A stretch of 64,000 nt of DNA from assembly GCF_003114835.2 (NCBI RefSeq), contig NZ_AP025029.1:1-64000 (forward strand), in the 5' to 3' direction. A model generated the notes under the pieces. That model did not search any database. It saw only the letters and a program-made list of their open reading frames with translations, and had not been told where the DNA came from. The position numbers and the translations under genes are program-made. Shown here piece after piece: positions 25,493 to 35,005 of this stretch (positions within the stretch are counted from its first letter, which is position 1; each line of letters starts with the position of its first letter). Source of the stretch: Leptospira kobayashii (lineage in GTDB: Bacteria; Spirochaetota; Leptospiria; Leptospirales; Leptospiraceae).

Positions 25493-27592
25493 ATGGGAAT
25501 ACTCTTCGACAGGGAGAAAACAAAAAGAATCACAATCTACTTCTTCTTTATCCTACTGATTGTCTACAGATTCCGTTCCCTCTTTTATCTGGATGACTCG
25601 GTCAGTTGGGATGGACCTGGGCACAAAGTTCTCATAGGTATTTTTTCAAAACTGGGAAGAGAGTTCTTAGCCGAAGGATACGTTGAAGATTGGTTTGGCG
25701 GATTTCCCGCTTTTCGGTTTTATCCCCCGGCTTTTTCCTTTATCGGTTCTATCCCTCATTGGATAGGATGGGATTTGGATCTTTCTTTGCGGTTTGCCGT
25801 TATCTCGACTGTCGTTATACTTTCGTTAGGTTACATTTATTTCGTATCTGCTTTTCTTCCGACGGATCTCTCTTTTATTTCCCTATTTTTATATGCAAGT
25901 TTTTCAGGATCACCTGTGCTGGGAGCCTCCTTCGCTGGCATTTGGGGAGGAAATTTTCCTTCCTTACTCGGTTCAGGACTTACCTACTTTGTTTTAGGAA
26001 GTTGGATTCGTTATTCAAAAGGACGCGATTGGAAACATCTTATTTTTGCCCTATTGAGCCTAAGTCTTCTGGGTTACACCCATTATCTTAGTTTTTTGTT
26101 TTGTTATTTCATACTTGCAGTCTTGTTTTTGATGCAAACTGATTCTTTAAAGAAAAAGGAAAGTTGGATCTTTGTTTTTTTACCGATTGTGTTCGCTCTG
26201 CCCTCTCTGTACGGGCCTATGTTTCAAGGGAGTGAAAATCTGGGGGAAACTTTGTTCGCCTACTACCCTTTCCTACAAACGATGTTTGGTGAGACGGAAG
26301 GAGATTCGGTTCTAAAACAATTTCTACTGACTCCGGCCAGGGTCATTCCGTTTCTATCTTTAATAGGAATATTTTTATCCCTTCGAAACTTAAAGGAAAA
26401 CGGCCCGTATATCATTGTTCTATTTGTTTTTCTTTTAATGACTCAAGACGTATCTTTTGTTAAATTTTTCTCTTTTACCAAAATCCATTTTTACCGTTCC
26501 TGGGATCTTTTTCTGGGTATTTTTTATCTATTGGCAATCAAAGGGCTTTGGGATTACAGATCGACGACATCGACCAAATACATATTATACGGCATAGGAA
26601 TCATTGCCTTGGTTTTGCTTGGACCAAGATCCTTTGGTTCTCCTTTATCTTCCCTGGCAATAGACGATTCCGTTTCTTTCTTACGAAAAAACATACCTGC
26701 CCGGTCGAATGTATATGTGGAAACTACAGTTTCCTTCCCCTGGAATCGCTCTCCCCATCTTTCGCTTTCATGGATTTATGAGTCTGATTTCAGATCGGAT
26801 AACGGACTTATGGTGGAATCAAGTTGGGCTCCTTTCGTGCAAAGACTGTATCTTCCGGTTCAAAATGAAAACGATTTTAACTGGGGGTTCTCCGATCCTA
26901 GGGCGGACTACTCTTTGAACTATCCAAGCCCTGAATTGTCCATGCGGTTTTTACAAGCGAGAAATATCGATTTTTTGATTACAAAAACCGGTAGCTTCAA
27001 AAACAATTTTTCTTTTTTAAAAGAAGAGATCTCGTTCTCCAGCCACTTAAACATATTAAAAGTTCCTAAAGCTCAAAATGACGAAAGAGAAAAAAAGACG
27101 ATAGGTTTGGTTTCGTTAGCGACTACCTTGGGAGAAGGGAAAGTCAATTCACCCAAAGAGTTTTTTATAGAATCGTTTTTACTCGCGCAAAACCCTGCAA
27201 ACAAATCGATCCTTTATTTGGATATAAACCCTCTTTGGAACCAAATTCCCGTTTCTGAAATGCAGAAAGAGATTTCGATCATTCAAATTTACGATCCGAA
27301 AAAACATACAGTCGTGGAAACCTTGGAAAAACAGAAAGAAACGGATACGTGCAATCCTAAAATCATTCCCAAATCATACTTCGATTCATTAAAATCGGAA
27401 TCGGATCGAATATTGTACAGGACACAGTTTAACCAAATCTTTGTTTGCCTGCAGAATGAAAAATCACAAACAGTTTATCTTCCCCAAGCTTTGGGGATCT
27501 CTAAGTTTATCGGCCTCGTCTTGATTTTTTCAGGATGGGCGCTTGCATTTATCTTCTCTCTCTTAAACAGAAAGGATGTATTTAAGGAATAA
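25493..27592 (+). CDS. polytopic membrane protein, GT-C-like / PTPS-related membrane family
   Basis: About 699 residues. The first ~430 residues contain around eleven transmembrane helices. The early luminal loop is acidic and aromatic (YLDDSVSWDGPGHKVL ... YVEDWFGGFPAFRFYPP), as in GT-C glycosyltransferases and the membrane proteins labelled 6-pyruvoyl-tetrahydropterin-synthase-related. A soluble domain of about 250 residues follows, then a last helix (SKFIGLVLIFSGWALAFIFS). Start ATG 25493 has CGGAGA upstream. The final 118 nt overlap the convergent gene. Likely role: transfer of sugar from a lipid carrier in the envelope. Confidence 0.75.
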   Translation: MGILFDREKTKRITIYFFFILLIVYRFRSLFYLDDSVSWDGPGHKVLIGIFSKLGREFLAEGYVEDWFGGFPAFRFYPPAFSFIGSIPHWIGWDLDLSLRFAVISTVVILSLGYIYFVSAFLPTDLSFISLFLYASFSGSPVLGASFAGIWGGNFPSLLGSGLTYFVLGSWIRYSKGRDWKHLIFALLSLSLLGYTHYLSFLFCYFILAVLFLMQTDSLKKKESWIFVFLPIVFALPSLYGPMFQGSENLGETLFAYYPFLQTMFGETEGDSVLKQFLLTPARVIPFLSLIGIFLSLRNLKENGPYIIVLFVFLLMTQDVSFVKFFSFTKIHFYRSWDLFLGIFYLLAIKGLWDYRSTTSTKYILYGIGIIALVLLGPRSFGSPLSSLAIDDSVSFLRKNIPARSNVYVETTVSFPWNRSPHLSLSWIYESDFRSDNGLMVESSWAPFVQRLYLPVQNENDFNWGFSDPRADYSLNYPSPELSMRFLQARNIDFLITKTGSFKNNFSFLKEEISFSSHLNILKVPKAQNDEREKKTIGLVSLATTLGEGKVNSPKEFFIESFLLAQNPANKSILYLDINPLWNQIPVSEMQKEISIIQIYDPKKHTVVETLEKQKETDTCNPKIIPKSYFDSLKSESDRILYRTQFNQIFVCLQNEKSQTVYLPQALGISKFIGLVLIFSGWALAFIFSLLNRKDVFKE

Positions 27593-28992
27593 ATCACCTT
27601 CCAATTCGGTTGGTTCTGCATCATCGATAGAAGAAAATTACCGTGCTTTTGGGAATCAATCATTACATATTCGTAACCCAAGTAATAAGGAAGTTCGGAT
27701 AAATCCGCCTCTTCGTTCTTCCAAAAAGAGAAAATCATTTGGTACCGAGTAGGATCCTTTGCAAAGGAATACAAAGGATTCAAACCGAAGGGATAAATGA
27801 GTTTGGGACATTTGAAATAAAACGAAGGAAAATCATCCCATCGAATCCAAAGTTTGGTTCCGGTTTCCAATTTTTCGCAAGCCAGGAAAACAGATGTGAG
27901 ACTGCCACTTTCTCTATTTTTTTTGATTTGATAATCCACTCCTTGCGCCAATTGTCCTGCATACAAAAAAAACAAGGATCCGAATACTACTGAAAATAGA
28001 TCACCTTGCACTTTTGCCCTAAGATGCGATGAAGAACCTAACCAAAGAAAGCCGATCGGAACCGTCCACTCTATACTTTTCGTCGTAAAATAGGAAGAGA
28101 CGAGACCGATCGCAAAAAGAGTAAAAAGTGCCCTATCTCCGTCTTTTCTTGCGAAAAAGGAAATCAAAATCAGTACGAAGTAGGTCTGAAAAAACAATAG
28201 ATTGCCGGGAGCTAACCATTCTGCGATTTTTTCAACATCGTTCGGCTGGAAAATCTGTCCCCACCATTCCAAATAAAATGCATGGAACTGATTGGGAAAA
28301 GAAGGATGAATGATAAGCCCTAAACAAAATCCGATAAACGCATAATAGAACAAAGAATATTCTTTAAAAAACCAAAGTAAGGAAAAGAACGAATCGTTTG
28401 TTTTTTTGCGAATCCGATAACTTTCCATAAAAGACAGACTGTTCGAAACAAATGAATACAAAAGAATCAAAGGAGAAAGAGGATATGTCCAAACTAGAAC
28501 CCAAGCCAAAGAAAAAACCGCCCATTTGTTCTTTCGATTCCAAACAATCAGATATATGATAAATAAAGGAAGAAAAACGAGTAAACCCTTACCGAACAAC
28601 AACCTACCGGTAAATACATAAGACCCGAAAAGAAAGAGCCCGGAATAAAATAAAATTTCCCGCTTGTTTTTTACTTCTACGTAAACCAGATAGCTAAATA
28701 AACAAACGGATGTAAGGAGAGCAATCCAAAGTTTGATTCTGATAACAGGGACAAATCTTAATACTTGATGGTATAGAAAATGGGTGTCTCCGTATCCTTC
28801 CGACCAAATCGATTCTACAGCCGAAGGAATTGTGAGAACCATTCCTTTACGATGATAATCTCCAGCTACTCCGAGATGAAATAGGATATCCGAATCCAAA
28901 AGACCGGTATCGATATGAAGCAGATAGTATATATAAATCAAAGATAGAAACGAAGAAAGAAATACCCAAGGAAATCTTTTGAAATGATTAAT
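27475..28992 (-). CDS. polytopic membrane protein, GT-C-like; probable ATT initiation codon
   Basis: Some 505 residues with about ten transmembrane helices. A first helix is followed by an acidic loop (HIDTGLLDSDILFH) resembling GT-C glycosyltransferases. The first conventional start in frame is TTG at 28941, which would cut the first helix and has no ribosome-binding site. The frame stays open upstream and reads a full helix (KRFPWVFLSSFLSLIYIYY). An ATT codon at 28992-28990 sits 9 nt behind GGGGAG and overlaps the stop of the lipoprotein gene, so ATT may be the true start. The 3' end overlaps the convergent gene by 118 nt. Probably co-transcribed with the propeller lipoprotein. Confidence 0.7.
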   Translation of the reverse strand: MNHFKRFPWVFLSSFLSLIYIYYLLHIDTGLLDSDILFHLGVAGDYHRKGMVLTIPSAVESIWSEGYGDTHFLYHQVLRFVPVIRIKLWIALLTSVCLFSYLVYVEVKNKREILFYSGLFLFGSYVFTGRLLFGKGLLVFLPLFIIYLIVWNRKNKWAVFSLAWVLVWTYPLSPLILLYSFVSNSLSFMESYRIRKKTNDSFFSLLWFFKEYSLFYYAFIGFCLGLIIHPSFPNQFHAFYLEWWGQIFQPNDVEKIAEWLAPGNLLFFQTYFVLILISFFARKDGDRALFTLFAIGLVSSYFTTKSIEWTVPIGFLWLGSSSHLRAKVQGDLFSVVFGSLFFLYAGQLAQGVDYQIKKNRESGSLTSVFLACEKLETGTKLWIRWDDFPSFYFKCPKLIYPFGLNPLYSFAKDPTRYQMIFSFWKNEEADLSELPYYLGYEYVMIDSQKHGNFLLSMMQNQPNWKVIYSLNTSFLFKREKINASAHPEKIKTRPINLEIPKAWGR

Positions 28993-30592
28993 TGGAAGCG
29001 GCTCCCCACTCTATTCCGAAATTACTGCCTCCCGAGGAAGGAATGGATGTAACTCCAAGTTCAGTCAAACCTCCGTCAGCTCCTATCTTATACATATGTA
29101 TGTTCTTAATGCATAATGAGGAGGAACAAAGACCTATACTCACCGTGGTTGCAGCCGCTAGTATTTTTCCATCCGGTGATATTCTGATACTATCTACAGC
29201 CAATGCACCCGTAGGTTTGATACTAGGATAAACAGGTGTTAGTTCCCCACTCTCCAAATCATGTTTTACGATTTGGATCACGCCCTGATCCGGTGTCCCC
29301 GATATCACCCCGCCTAAATAAAAGAACTTATCATTGGGATGGCCTTCAAAATGGAAATACTGGGCACCTTCCGTAGTGAGGGGGAAATCTTTGTCCACCG
29401 AATCCAAAGTCCCGTCGGATTTCACTTTTCTTCGGAGTAAGCTGGTCACCTTTAAATTATTCACTCCCGGAAGTGAAGTATGAGGTGCCGAAAACAAATA
29501 GTCATTGGTCAATGATTTTGCATGCAACGTCAAACGGTTGGAAGGATTCGAATCGCCTCCCAGATAGGTGCTGGTAAGACTACCGTCCGTACCGATTCGA
29601 AAAACTTGTGTATCATTGGTGGTGGGGACCGCAGGGAGTGAAAAAACATAATCTCCCTTGGGACTTAAAGCAAAACGAATACTTCCACCGCAGCTGAAAC
29701 CAAAAGGTCCCGCGAAACTGGACAGATCCCCTGTGGTTGAATTTGTCTGAGTTGTATATAAATCCCCAATTCGATAAAAAAGTCGTTCCGTATTGGGTAT
29801 TCCTTTTAAGAAAGAAATATTGACCAAAGAAGTAAATGGAGAATTGGTCAAAGTAGTAAACGAAGCTCCATCGCTATTGACACTGACTCCTTTTAGATAT
29901 GCGGGAGCGGCATCACTTCTAGTGAAGTATATAAATTTATTTCCATACGAAGCAGCAAGCCTTGCCGGCGTACATCCGTTACCGACTTGAATCTGCTGTT
30001 TCCCGGACAATGTTCCGCTCGTCGTATTTACAATATAACTTAAAACTCCGTCATCTGCGGCAATCGAACTTGCTCCGCTTACAAACATAATCTTACCAGT
30101 AGTGCCACCTTTTGAGAATAAGGAAAACCCAAATGGAAATGTCACCGCTGTTGGAGATGAGATCTTCAAATTTAGATTCCATAGATTTTTCGGCTCCGCA
30201 TCCGGAATGATGGTAAGAGTCACTTTTTGCTCATAACCCGCAGGCCATGTAGCCGGCACTGTTTCATCCGCTTTAATGGTAAAAGTACCCATCGAAGTAG
30301 TTTCCAAAGTATAGGGAGGACCGTCCGTTTGATAGAGAGTGAATGGTAATTTTCCTGTGTTCTTCAAAATAACAGGAAAAGAATTCAATGAGAATGCGTT
30401 TTTAATTCCAAAATCGATTACTGTTCCCGATTCGTAACTTTTGCCGTTGTAAATAATCGTAAGTCGTGTATCAGGTGTTTGGTCCCGAAGACGTAATAAG
30501 AATAACAAATCCATTGTTTCCGGGGAGGCTAATTGAGGAAACTTACAAGAAGAGAAAATGACGAGTAGAAGATAAATTACTTTTGATTTCAT
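28988..30592 (-). CDS. lipoprotein with beta-propeller (lactonase-like) domain
   Basis: A 534-residue lipoprotein. The signal ends in VIFSSCKFP (lipobox). Residues ~25-155 form an Ig-like domain with a pattern used in choice-of-anchor proteins (FPVILKNTGKLPFTLYQTDG). The remainder is a seven-bladed propeller of the 6-phosphogluconolactonase/YncE fold, with blade-like repeats such as LSYIVNTTSGTLSGKQQI and IVKHDLESGELTPVYPS. A strong AAGGAGGGG precedes the ATG. The enzymatic residues of lactonases are not evident; a binding role is more likely. Confidence 0.8.
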   Translation of the reverse strand: MKSKVIYLLLVIFSSCKFPQLASPETMDLLFLLRLRDQTPDTRLTIIYNGKSYESGTVIDFGIKNAFSLNSFPVILKNTGKLPFTLYQTDGPPYTLETTSMGTFTIKADETVPATWPAGYEQKVTLTIIPDAEPKNLWNLNLKISSPTAVTFPFGFSLFSKGGTTGKIMFVSGASSIAADDGVLSYIVNTTSGTLSGKQQIQVGNGCTPARLAASYGNKFIYFTRSDAAPAYLKGVSVNSDGASFTTLTNSPFTSLVNISFLKGIPNTERLFYRIGDLYTTQTNSTTGDLSSFAGPFGFSCGGSIRFALSPKGDYVFSLPAVPTTNDTQVFRIGTDGSLTSTYLGGDSNPSNRLTLHAKSLTNDYLFSAPHTSLPGVNNLKVTSLLRRKVKSDGTLDSVDKDFPLTTEGAQYFHFEGHPNDKFFYLGGVISGTPDQGVIQIVKHDLESGELTPVYPSIKPTGALAVDSIRISPDGKILAAATTVSIGLCSSSLCIKNIHMYKIGADGGLTELGVTSIPSSGGSNFGIEWGAASN

Positions 30593-30694
30593 TCGTTCCC
30601 CTCCTTTTGGAATAACATCTAGGAACTCCTATCGTAGCAAAATACGAGATAATTTGCAATTTTTTTACCATGAAAAGGAAAAGGGGAAATAAAA

Positions 30695-30724
30695 ACCCCT
30701 TTCGCACAACTGTACCAAAGGGGT
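30695..30724 (-). terminator. rho-independent terminator of aconitase gene
   Basis: Arms ACCCCTTT (30695-30702) and AAAGGGGT (30717-30724). On the minus strand the stem is followed by TTTTTATTT. It lies about 60 bp beyond the aconitase stop. Confidence 0.8.
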
Positions 30725-30783
30725 CAATGAACCAAGTTCAGAGAGAGAATCCGCTACAAGGCGGACTTCTTTCCGATTATGTC

Positions 30784-33039
30784 TTAAGCTTTCATCAAAT
30801 TGAGGGCAGCTCCGGCTTTGAACCAATCAATCTGTTGCGAATTGTAAGTATGGTTCACTGTGATCTCTTCCTTGGAACCGTCTTTGTGGTTCAAGGAAAG
30901 TGTGAGCGGTTTGCCTTCTGCGAACGAAGTAAGTCCGTTGATGTCAATCGAATCATCTTCCTGGATCTTATCGTAGTCCTCTTTATTTGCAAAAGTAAGC
31001 GCAAGCATCCCTTGTTTTTTCAGGTTTGTCTCGTGAATCCGGGCAAACGATTTTACAAGAACCGCTCTTACACCAAGATGTCTGGGCTCCATTGCGGCAT
31101 GTTCTCTCGAAGAACCTTCTCCGTAATTTTCATCCCCTACAACAATGGAACCTACTCCAGCCGCCTTATAAGCTCTTTGAGTTTGAGGCACCGGTTCGAA
31201 ATTTCCTGTTAGTTGGTTTTTGACTTCGTTGATTTTACCGTTGAAGAAGTTGGTCGCTCCGATAAGCAGGTTGTTGGAGATATTATCCAAATGCCCTCTG
31301 AACTTAAGCCAAGGACCCGCCATTGAGATATGATCCGTTGTACATTTTCCTTTGGCTTTGATGAGTAATTTCAGACCTTTGAGATCTTTTCCATCCCAAG
31401 CAAGAAAAGGTGCGAGCAATTGCAATCTGGTGGAAGCCGGATCAACGATCACTTGTACTCCAGATCCGTCTGCAGCAGGAGCGACAAATCCCGCGTCCTC
31501 TACCGCAAAACCTTTGCTAGGTAGTTCTTCGCCGGTAGGAGCATCCAGTTTTACAGTTTCCCCTTTTTCATTCACAAGGGTATCAGTCAAAGGATTGAAT
31601 GCCAAGGTCCCCGCAATGGCAAGTGCCGTCGTAAGTTCCGGAGAAGCTACAAATGCGTATGTATTCGGGTTTCCGTCCTGTCGGGATTGAAAGTTACGGT
31701 TGAAAGAGTGAACAATAGTGTTCTTTTCTTTTTTTTCCGCACCTACACGAGACCACATACCGATACAAGGCCCGCATGCATTGGAGAAAACCTTCGCTCC
31801 GATTTTATGGAAGGTATCGATAAAACCGTCCCTTTCAATCGTAAACCTTACAAGTTCCGATCCCGGAGTGATAGTAAATTCAGCCTTTGTTTTCAAACCT
31901 TTTGCCGCTACTTGTTTCGCAAGGGATGCAGCACGGGAAATGTCTTCGTAAGATGAATTTGTACAAGAACCGATGAGACCTACTTCCACTTTCAGAGGCC
32001 AGCCGTTCTTTTCCGCTTCTTCTTTCAATTTGGAAATAGGAGTCGCAAGATCCGGAGTGAACGGACCATTCACATAAGGCTCTAGAGTGTTCAGATCGAT
32101 TTCGATCACTTGGTCGAAATACTTGCTCGGATCAGCATACACTTCCTTGTCGGCAGTCAGATGTTCTTTGTATTTGTTGGCGAGGTCGGCAACATCCGCT
32201 CTGTTAGTTGAACGAAGATAACGTTCCATGGAAGCGTCATAAGCAAAAGTGGAAGTAGTTGCTCCGATCTCCGCACCCATGTTACAAATCGTACCTTTTC
32301 CGGTACAAGAAAGGGACTCGGCACCAGGACCGAAATATTCGACGATGGCACCTGTTCCGCCTTTTACGGTCAAGATACCGGCCACTTTTAAAATTACGTC
32401 TTTAGCGGAAGTCCAACCGTTCAATTTGCCCGTAAGTTTGATACCGATCGCTTTAGGCCATTTCAATTCCCAAGCAAGTCCGGCCATCACATCACAAGCG
32501 TCAGCTCCTCCGACTCCGATGGCAACCATCCCGAGTCCACCTGCGTTCACTGTGTGCGAGTCGGTTCCGATCATCATTCCGCCCGGGAATGCGTAATTTT
32601 CCAATACTACTTGGTGGATGATACCTGCGCCCGGTTTCCAGAAACCGATGCCGTATTTATTCGTTACGGAAGATAAAAAATCATAAACTTCTTTGTTTTC
32701 ATTCACAGCAAATTTCAAGTCCACTCCGGACTCTTCTTTAGCAGTGATTAAATGGTCACAGTGAACCGTCGAAGGAACGGCTACTTTTTTACGACCGGCT
32801 TGCATAAATTGCAATAAAGCCATCTGTGCCGTAGCATCTTGCATTGCAACACGATCTGGTGCGAAGTCGACATAATCTTTGCCTCGTTCGAATGCTTGTT
32901 TTGGATTACCATCCCAAAGGTGGGAATAAAGAATTTTCTCAGTCAGTGTAAGTGGTCGGCCTACTATCTTTCTAGCCGCGGAAATTGCCGCGTCCATTTT
33001 GGAGTAGCGAGCCTGGATCATTTCTATATCGAATGCCAT
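30784..33039 (-). CDS. acn: aconitate hydratase (mitochondrial-type aconitase)
   Basis: Converts citrate to isocitrate in the TCA cycle. At 751 aa, with an N-terminus of the form [22 protein letters not shown], it belongs to the mitochondrial/ACO2-like type rather than AcnB or the longer AcnA. The three cysteine ligands of the [4Fe-4S] cluster are visible in [10 protein letters not shown] and [11 protein letters not shown]. Substrate-binding residues appear in [30 protein letters not shown] and [14 protein letters not shown]. It is transcribed alone and ends at a clear terminator. Confidence 0.96.
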   Translation of the reverse strand: MAFDIEMIQARYSKMDAAISAARKIVGRPLTLTEKILYSHLWDGNPKQAFERGKDYVDFAPDRVAMQDATAQMALLQFMQAGRKKVAVPSTVHCDHLITAKEESGVDLKFAVNENKEVYDFLSSVTNKYGIGFWKPGAGIIHQVVLENYAFPGGMMIGTDSHTVNAGGLGMVAIGVGGADACDVMAGLAWELKWPKAIGIKLTGKLNGWTSAKDVILKVAGILTVKGGTGAIVEYFGPGAESLSCTGKGTICNMGAEIGATTSTFAYDASMERYLRSTNRADVADLANKYKEHLTADKEVYADPSKYFDQVIEIDLNTLEPYVNGPFTPDLATPISKLKEEAEKNGWPLKVEVGLIGSCTNSSYEDISRAASLAKQVAAKGLKTKAEFTITPGSELVRFTIERDGFIDTFHKIGAKVFSNACGPCIGMWSRVGAEKKEKNTIVHSFNRNFQSRQDGNPNTYAFVASPELTTALAIAGTLAFNPLTDTLVNEKGETVKLDAPTGEELPSKGFAVEDAGFVAPAADGSGVQVIVDPASTRLQLLAPFLAWDGKDLKGLKLLIKAKGKCTTDHISMAGPWLKFRGHLDNISNNLLIGATNFFNGKINEVKNQLTGNFEPVPQTQRAYKAAGVGSIVVGDENYGEGSSREHAAMEPRHLGVRAVLVKSFARIHETNLKKQGMLALTFANKEDYDKIQEDDSIDINGLTSFAEGKPLTLSLNHKDGSKEEITVNHTYNSQQIDWFKAGAALNLMKA

Positions 33040-33139
33040 CTTGTCCTCTTGTTACCTTTATGACTTGGGAAATGATGGAATCAATCGAAAAATTGAAATT
33101 CGAATGGTAAATGGAATTTAGTAATCTGAAAGAAAAGGA

Positions 33140-33631
33140 TCAGAGGTCTATCGGAACAAAAACTTCCTCTGCTTTCAGGATCAGTCCGGATTTGATCTCA
33201 ATCAACCGGGTATTCACAAAAAGCCCGTCTTGGTAAGCACTGACAATCCCGGTTACCAGAATATCCACCTTCAATTCTTCACCTATCTTCCGCAAGGTGG
33301 CCATATCTCCGTTGGTTTCCAGACTAAGACCCTTTTCCTTGAGAGCCCTTTCGTGAACCATCCTGTCCAAGATATGGAATCTATCCTTTTTTACCAGTTC
33401 GGTGGTCAGTTTTTCCGAAAGAAGAGGACCGTATTGGTTTTTTCCGCCGTCCGTCCCGGTAAAGGTAAGAACGATCAGTCTTTGTTTGTTAAACGTCAGC
33501 CCTTTTTCGGAAAGGGAATTGGCAAGTTGTTCCAAGGGGGGTGTGAGTTTCTGAGGACGGGACTCTCGGTCATCAAAACTACAGGAAAGAACAAAAGCGA
33601 GTAGGCAAAAAATAAAAAATTTAAAAGGCAA
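33140..33631 (-). CDS. FlgO-like lipoprotein
   Basis: A 163-residue lipoprotein. The signal (FKFFIFCLLAFVLSC) has a lipobox Cys at about 17. The mature part matches the FlgO/TolB-N-like fold: QRLIVLTFTGTDGGKNQYGPLLSEKLTTELVKKDRFHILDR, then DILVTGIVSAYQDGLFVNTRLIEIKSG. FlgO proteins are outer-membrane lipoproteins linked to flagella in Vibrio, and related domains assemble nucleotide-free complexes at the envelope. The start is a TTG (no ATG precedes the signal), and it overlaps the end of the barrel gene by 11 nt. Confidence 0.78.
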   Translation of the reverse strand: MPFKFFIFCLLAFVLSCSFDDRESRPQKLTPPLEQLANSLSEKGLTFNKQRLIVLTFTGTDGGKNQYGPLLSEKLTTELVKKDRFHILDRMVHERALKEKGLSLETNGDMATLRKIGEELKVDILVTGIVSAYQDGLFVNTRLIEIKSGLILKAEEVFVPIDL

Positions 33632-34943
33632 CTTCTAACCCCAATGAGGTGGCATATTCGTAGAACGATTTCCCTTGTAAGCCGCCGAGTTGCATCATAC
33701 CGGGAGCTCCGAGCATCGTTCCGTCTTTGTAAAATTGGTTTTGAACATTAAAAAAGAAACTGGATCTGCTTGCATTCGGATTCTTCCCGCGGAAAGAAGC
33801 GGTAAACGTAGTCGGCGATTTTCCGCTAGCGTCTTTCACTTGATTCAAAGGATCGTTTAAGACATTGTAAAAATTATTACCCAAATAGATAGAATATCTT
33901 TGAGACGGATCAAGAAATAAAATCACTCCCAAGGAAGCAAGATCCTGGGAAGGACTGAAAGACTGACCGGTAAGTATCCCGTTGGAATTATTTCGGCTAT
34001 TCAGATAATTGTAACGCACATTCATCTGAATTCTCTGGTTACCCGCGAAAAGAGAAACCTTACCTCCGTCAGGTGAAGATAGGTTGACTGAATTTTCCGC
34101 CCTTTGGTTGTAAACCGAGGTCTGCAATTTGAAATAATCGGAAGGAGTAAAATTCGCCTGCCATTCGTATACTTGTTTGATATCGTCTCTTTCTCTGCGG
34201 GAAATATCATTCGGACGATTCGGGCTGAGAGGATTGTAATTGAAACTGGAAACAGGAGTATTGACTGCATAGTTGGAATCGCCTGTCAACATACGCGCGC
34301 TAAAGAAATCACCGGTTTTTACGGAGACTCCCGCCATCGCCACATTTCTCTGCTCACGTGATCTGTCATCGAAGTGATCATAGGCACCACCTTGAACCAC
34401 AGCACCGATGTTAGATGTAATTGAATACTGGATTTCATACGAATCATTTCTTCTGAATCCGTAACGATCAGCCAAATAAGAATCCCTTCGGAACGGAGTC
34501 CAATTTTGTGCGGAAGAAGAACTGAAACCCCGCATAACAAGTCCGTCTTTTTGGAAGAAAACTTTTCTTTCCCCTACCCGGTTGGAATACAAGTCCCAAT
34601 CCGTACGATTGCGAATCGAAGAAGACAGACTTTCCGACTCAGCGACGAGACCCGAATTTTCCCATTTGTTATTTTTATCCAATAATTCTTCGGAGATGGG
34701 AGCGCGCAAACTGAACTCATTGGGGTTCGGATGGACGGAATCGGTATTTCCGTATTGGCGGGGATTATCGGAATCCAAAGAATCATGGAACAAGGGAGTA
34801 TCGGACTTAGGTTGGCTAGAACGAATCCAGGGAGAAGGCGCATCAACCCCATCGAATTGTCTCACAGGGGCAAGGGACACGATTGCCACAAGCCCTGCTC
34901 CGGAAAGGAGAGACACGATTACTGAAGATTGGGGGGAAAACAT
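33621..34943 (-). CDS. probable outer-membrane beta-barrel protein
   Basis: A 440-residue protein with a hydrophobic N-terminal segment (VIVSLLSGAGLVAIVSLA), a Ser/Asn/Asp-rich linker to about residue 140, then many alternating amphipathic strands (EIQYSITSNIGAVVQGGAY, VSVKTGDFFSARMLTG, RIQMNVRYNYLNSR). It ends in YATSLGLEVAF, a terminal Phe as expected for BAM recognition. I recognise no transport family. The ATG at 34943 is used; a TTG at 34949 is in frame. It overlaps the FlgO-like lipoprotein, suggesting an outer-membrane pair. Confidence 0.75.
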   Translation of the reverse strand: MFSPQSSVIVSLLSGAGLVAIVSLAPVRQFDGVDAPSPWIRSSQPKSDTPLFHDSLDSDNPRQYGNTDSVHPNPNEFSLRAPISEELLDKNNKWENSGLVAESESLSSSIRNRTDWDLYSNRVGERKVFFQKDGLVMRGFSSSSAQNWTPFRRDSYLADRYGFRRNDSYEIQYSITSNIGAVVQGGAYDHFDDRSREQRNVAMAGVSVKTGDFFSARMLTGDSNYAVNTPVSSFNYNPLSPNRPNDISRRERDDIKQVYEWQANFTPSDYFKLQTSVYNQRAENSVNLSSPDGGKVSLFAGNQRIQMNVRYNYLNSRNNSNGILTGQSFSPSQDLASLGVILFLDPSQRYSIYLGNNFYNVLNDPLNQVKDASGKSPTTFTASFRGKNPNASRSSFFFNVQNQFYKDGTMLGAPGMMQLGGLQGKSFYEYATSLGLEVAF

Positions 34944-35005
34944 GATCAAATGATTGTGATTGCCATCTTAGTTTTTACAAATTGTACCGATTGTAAATTC
35001 ATTTT

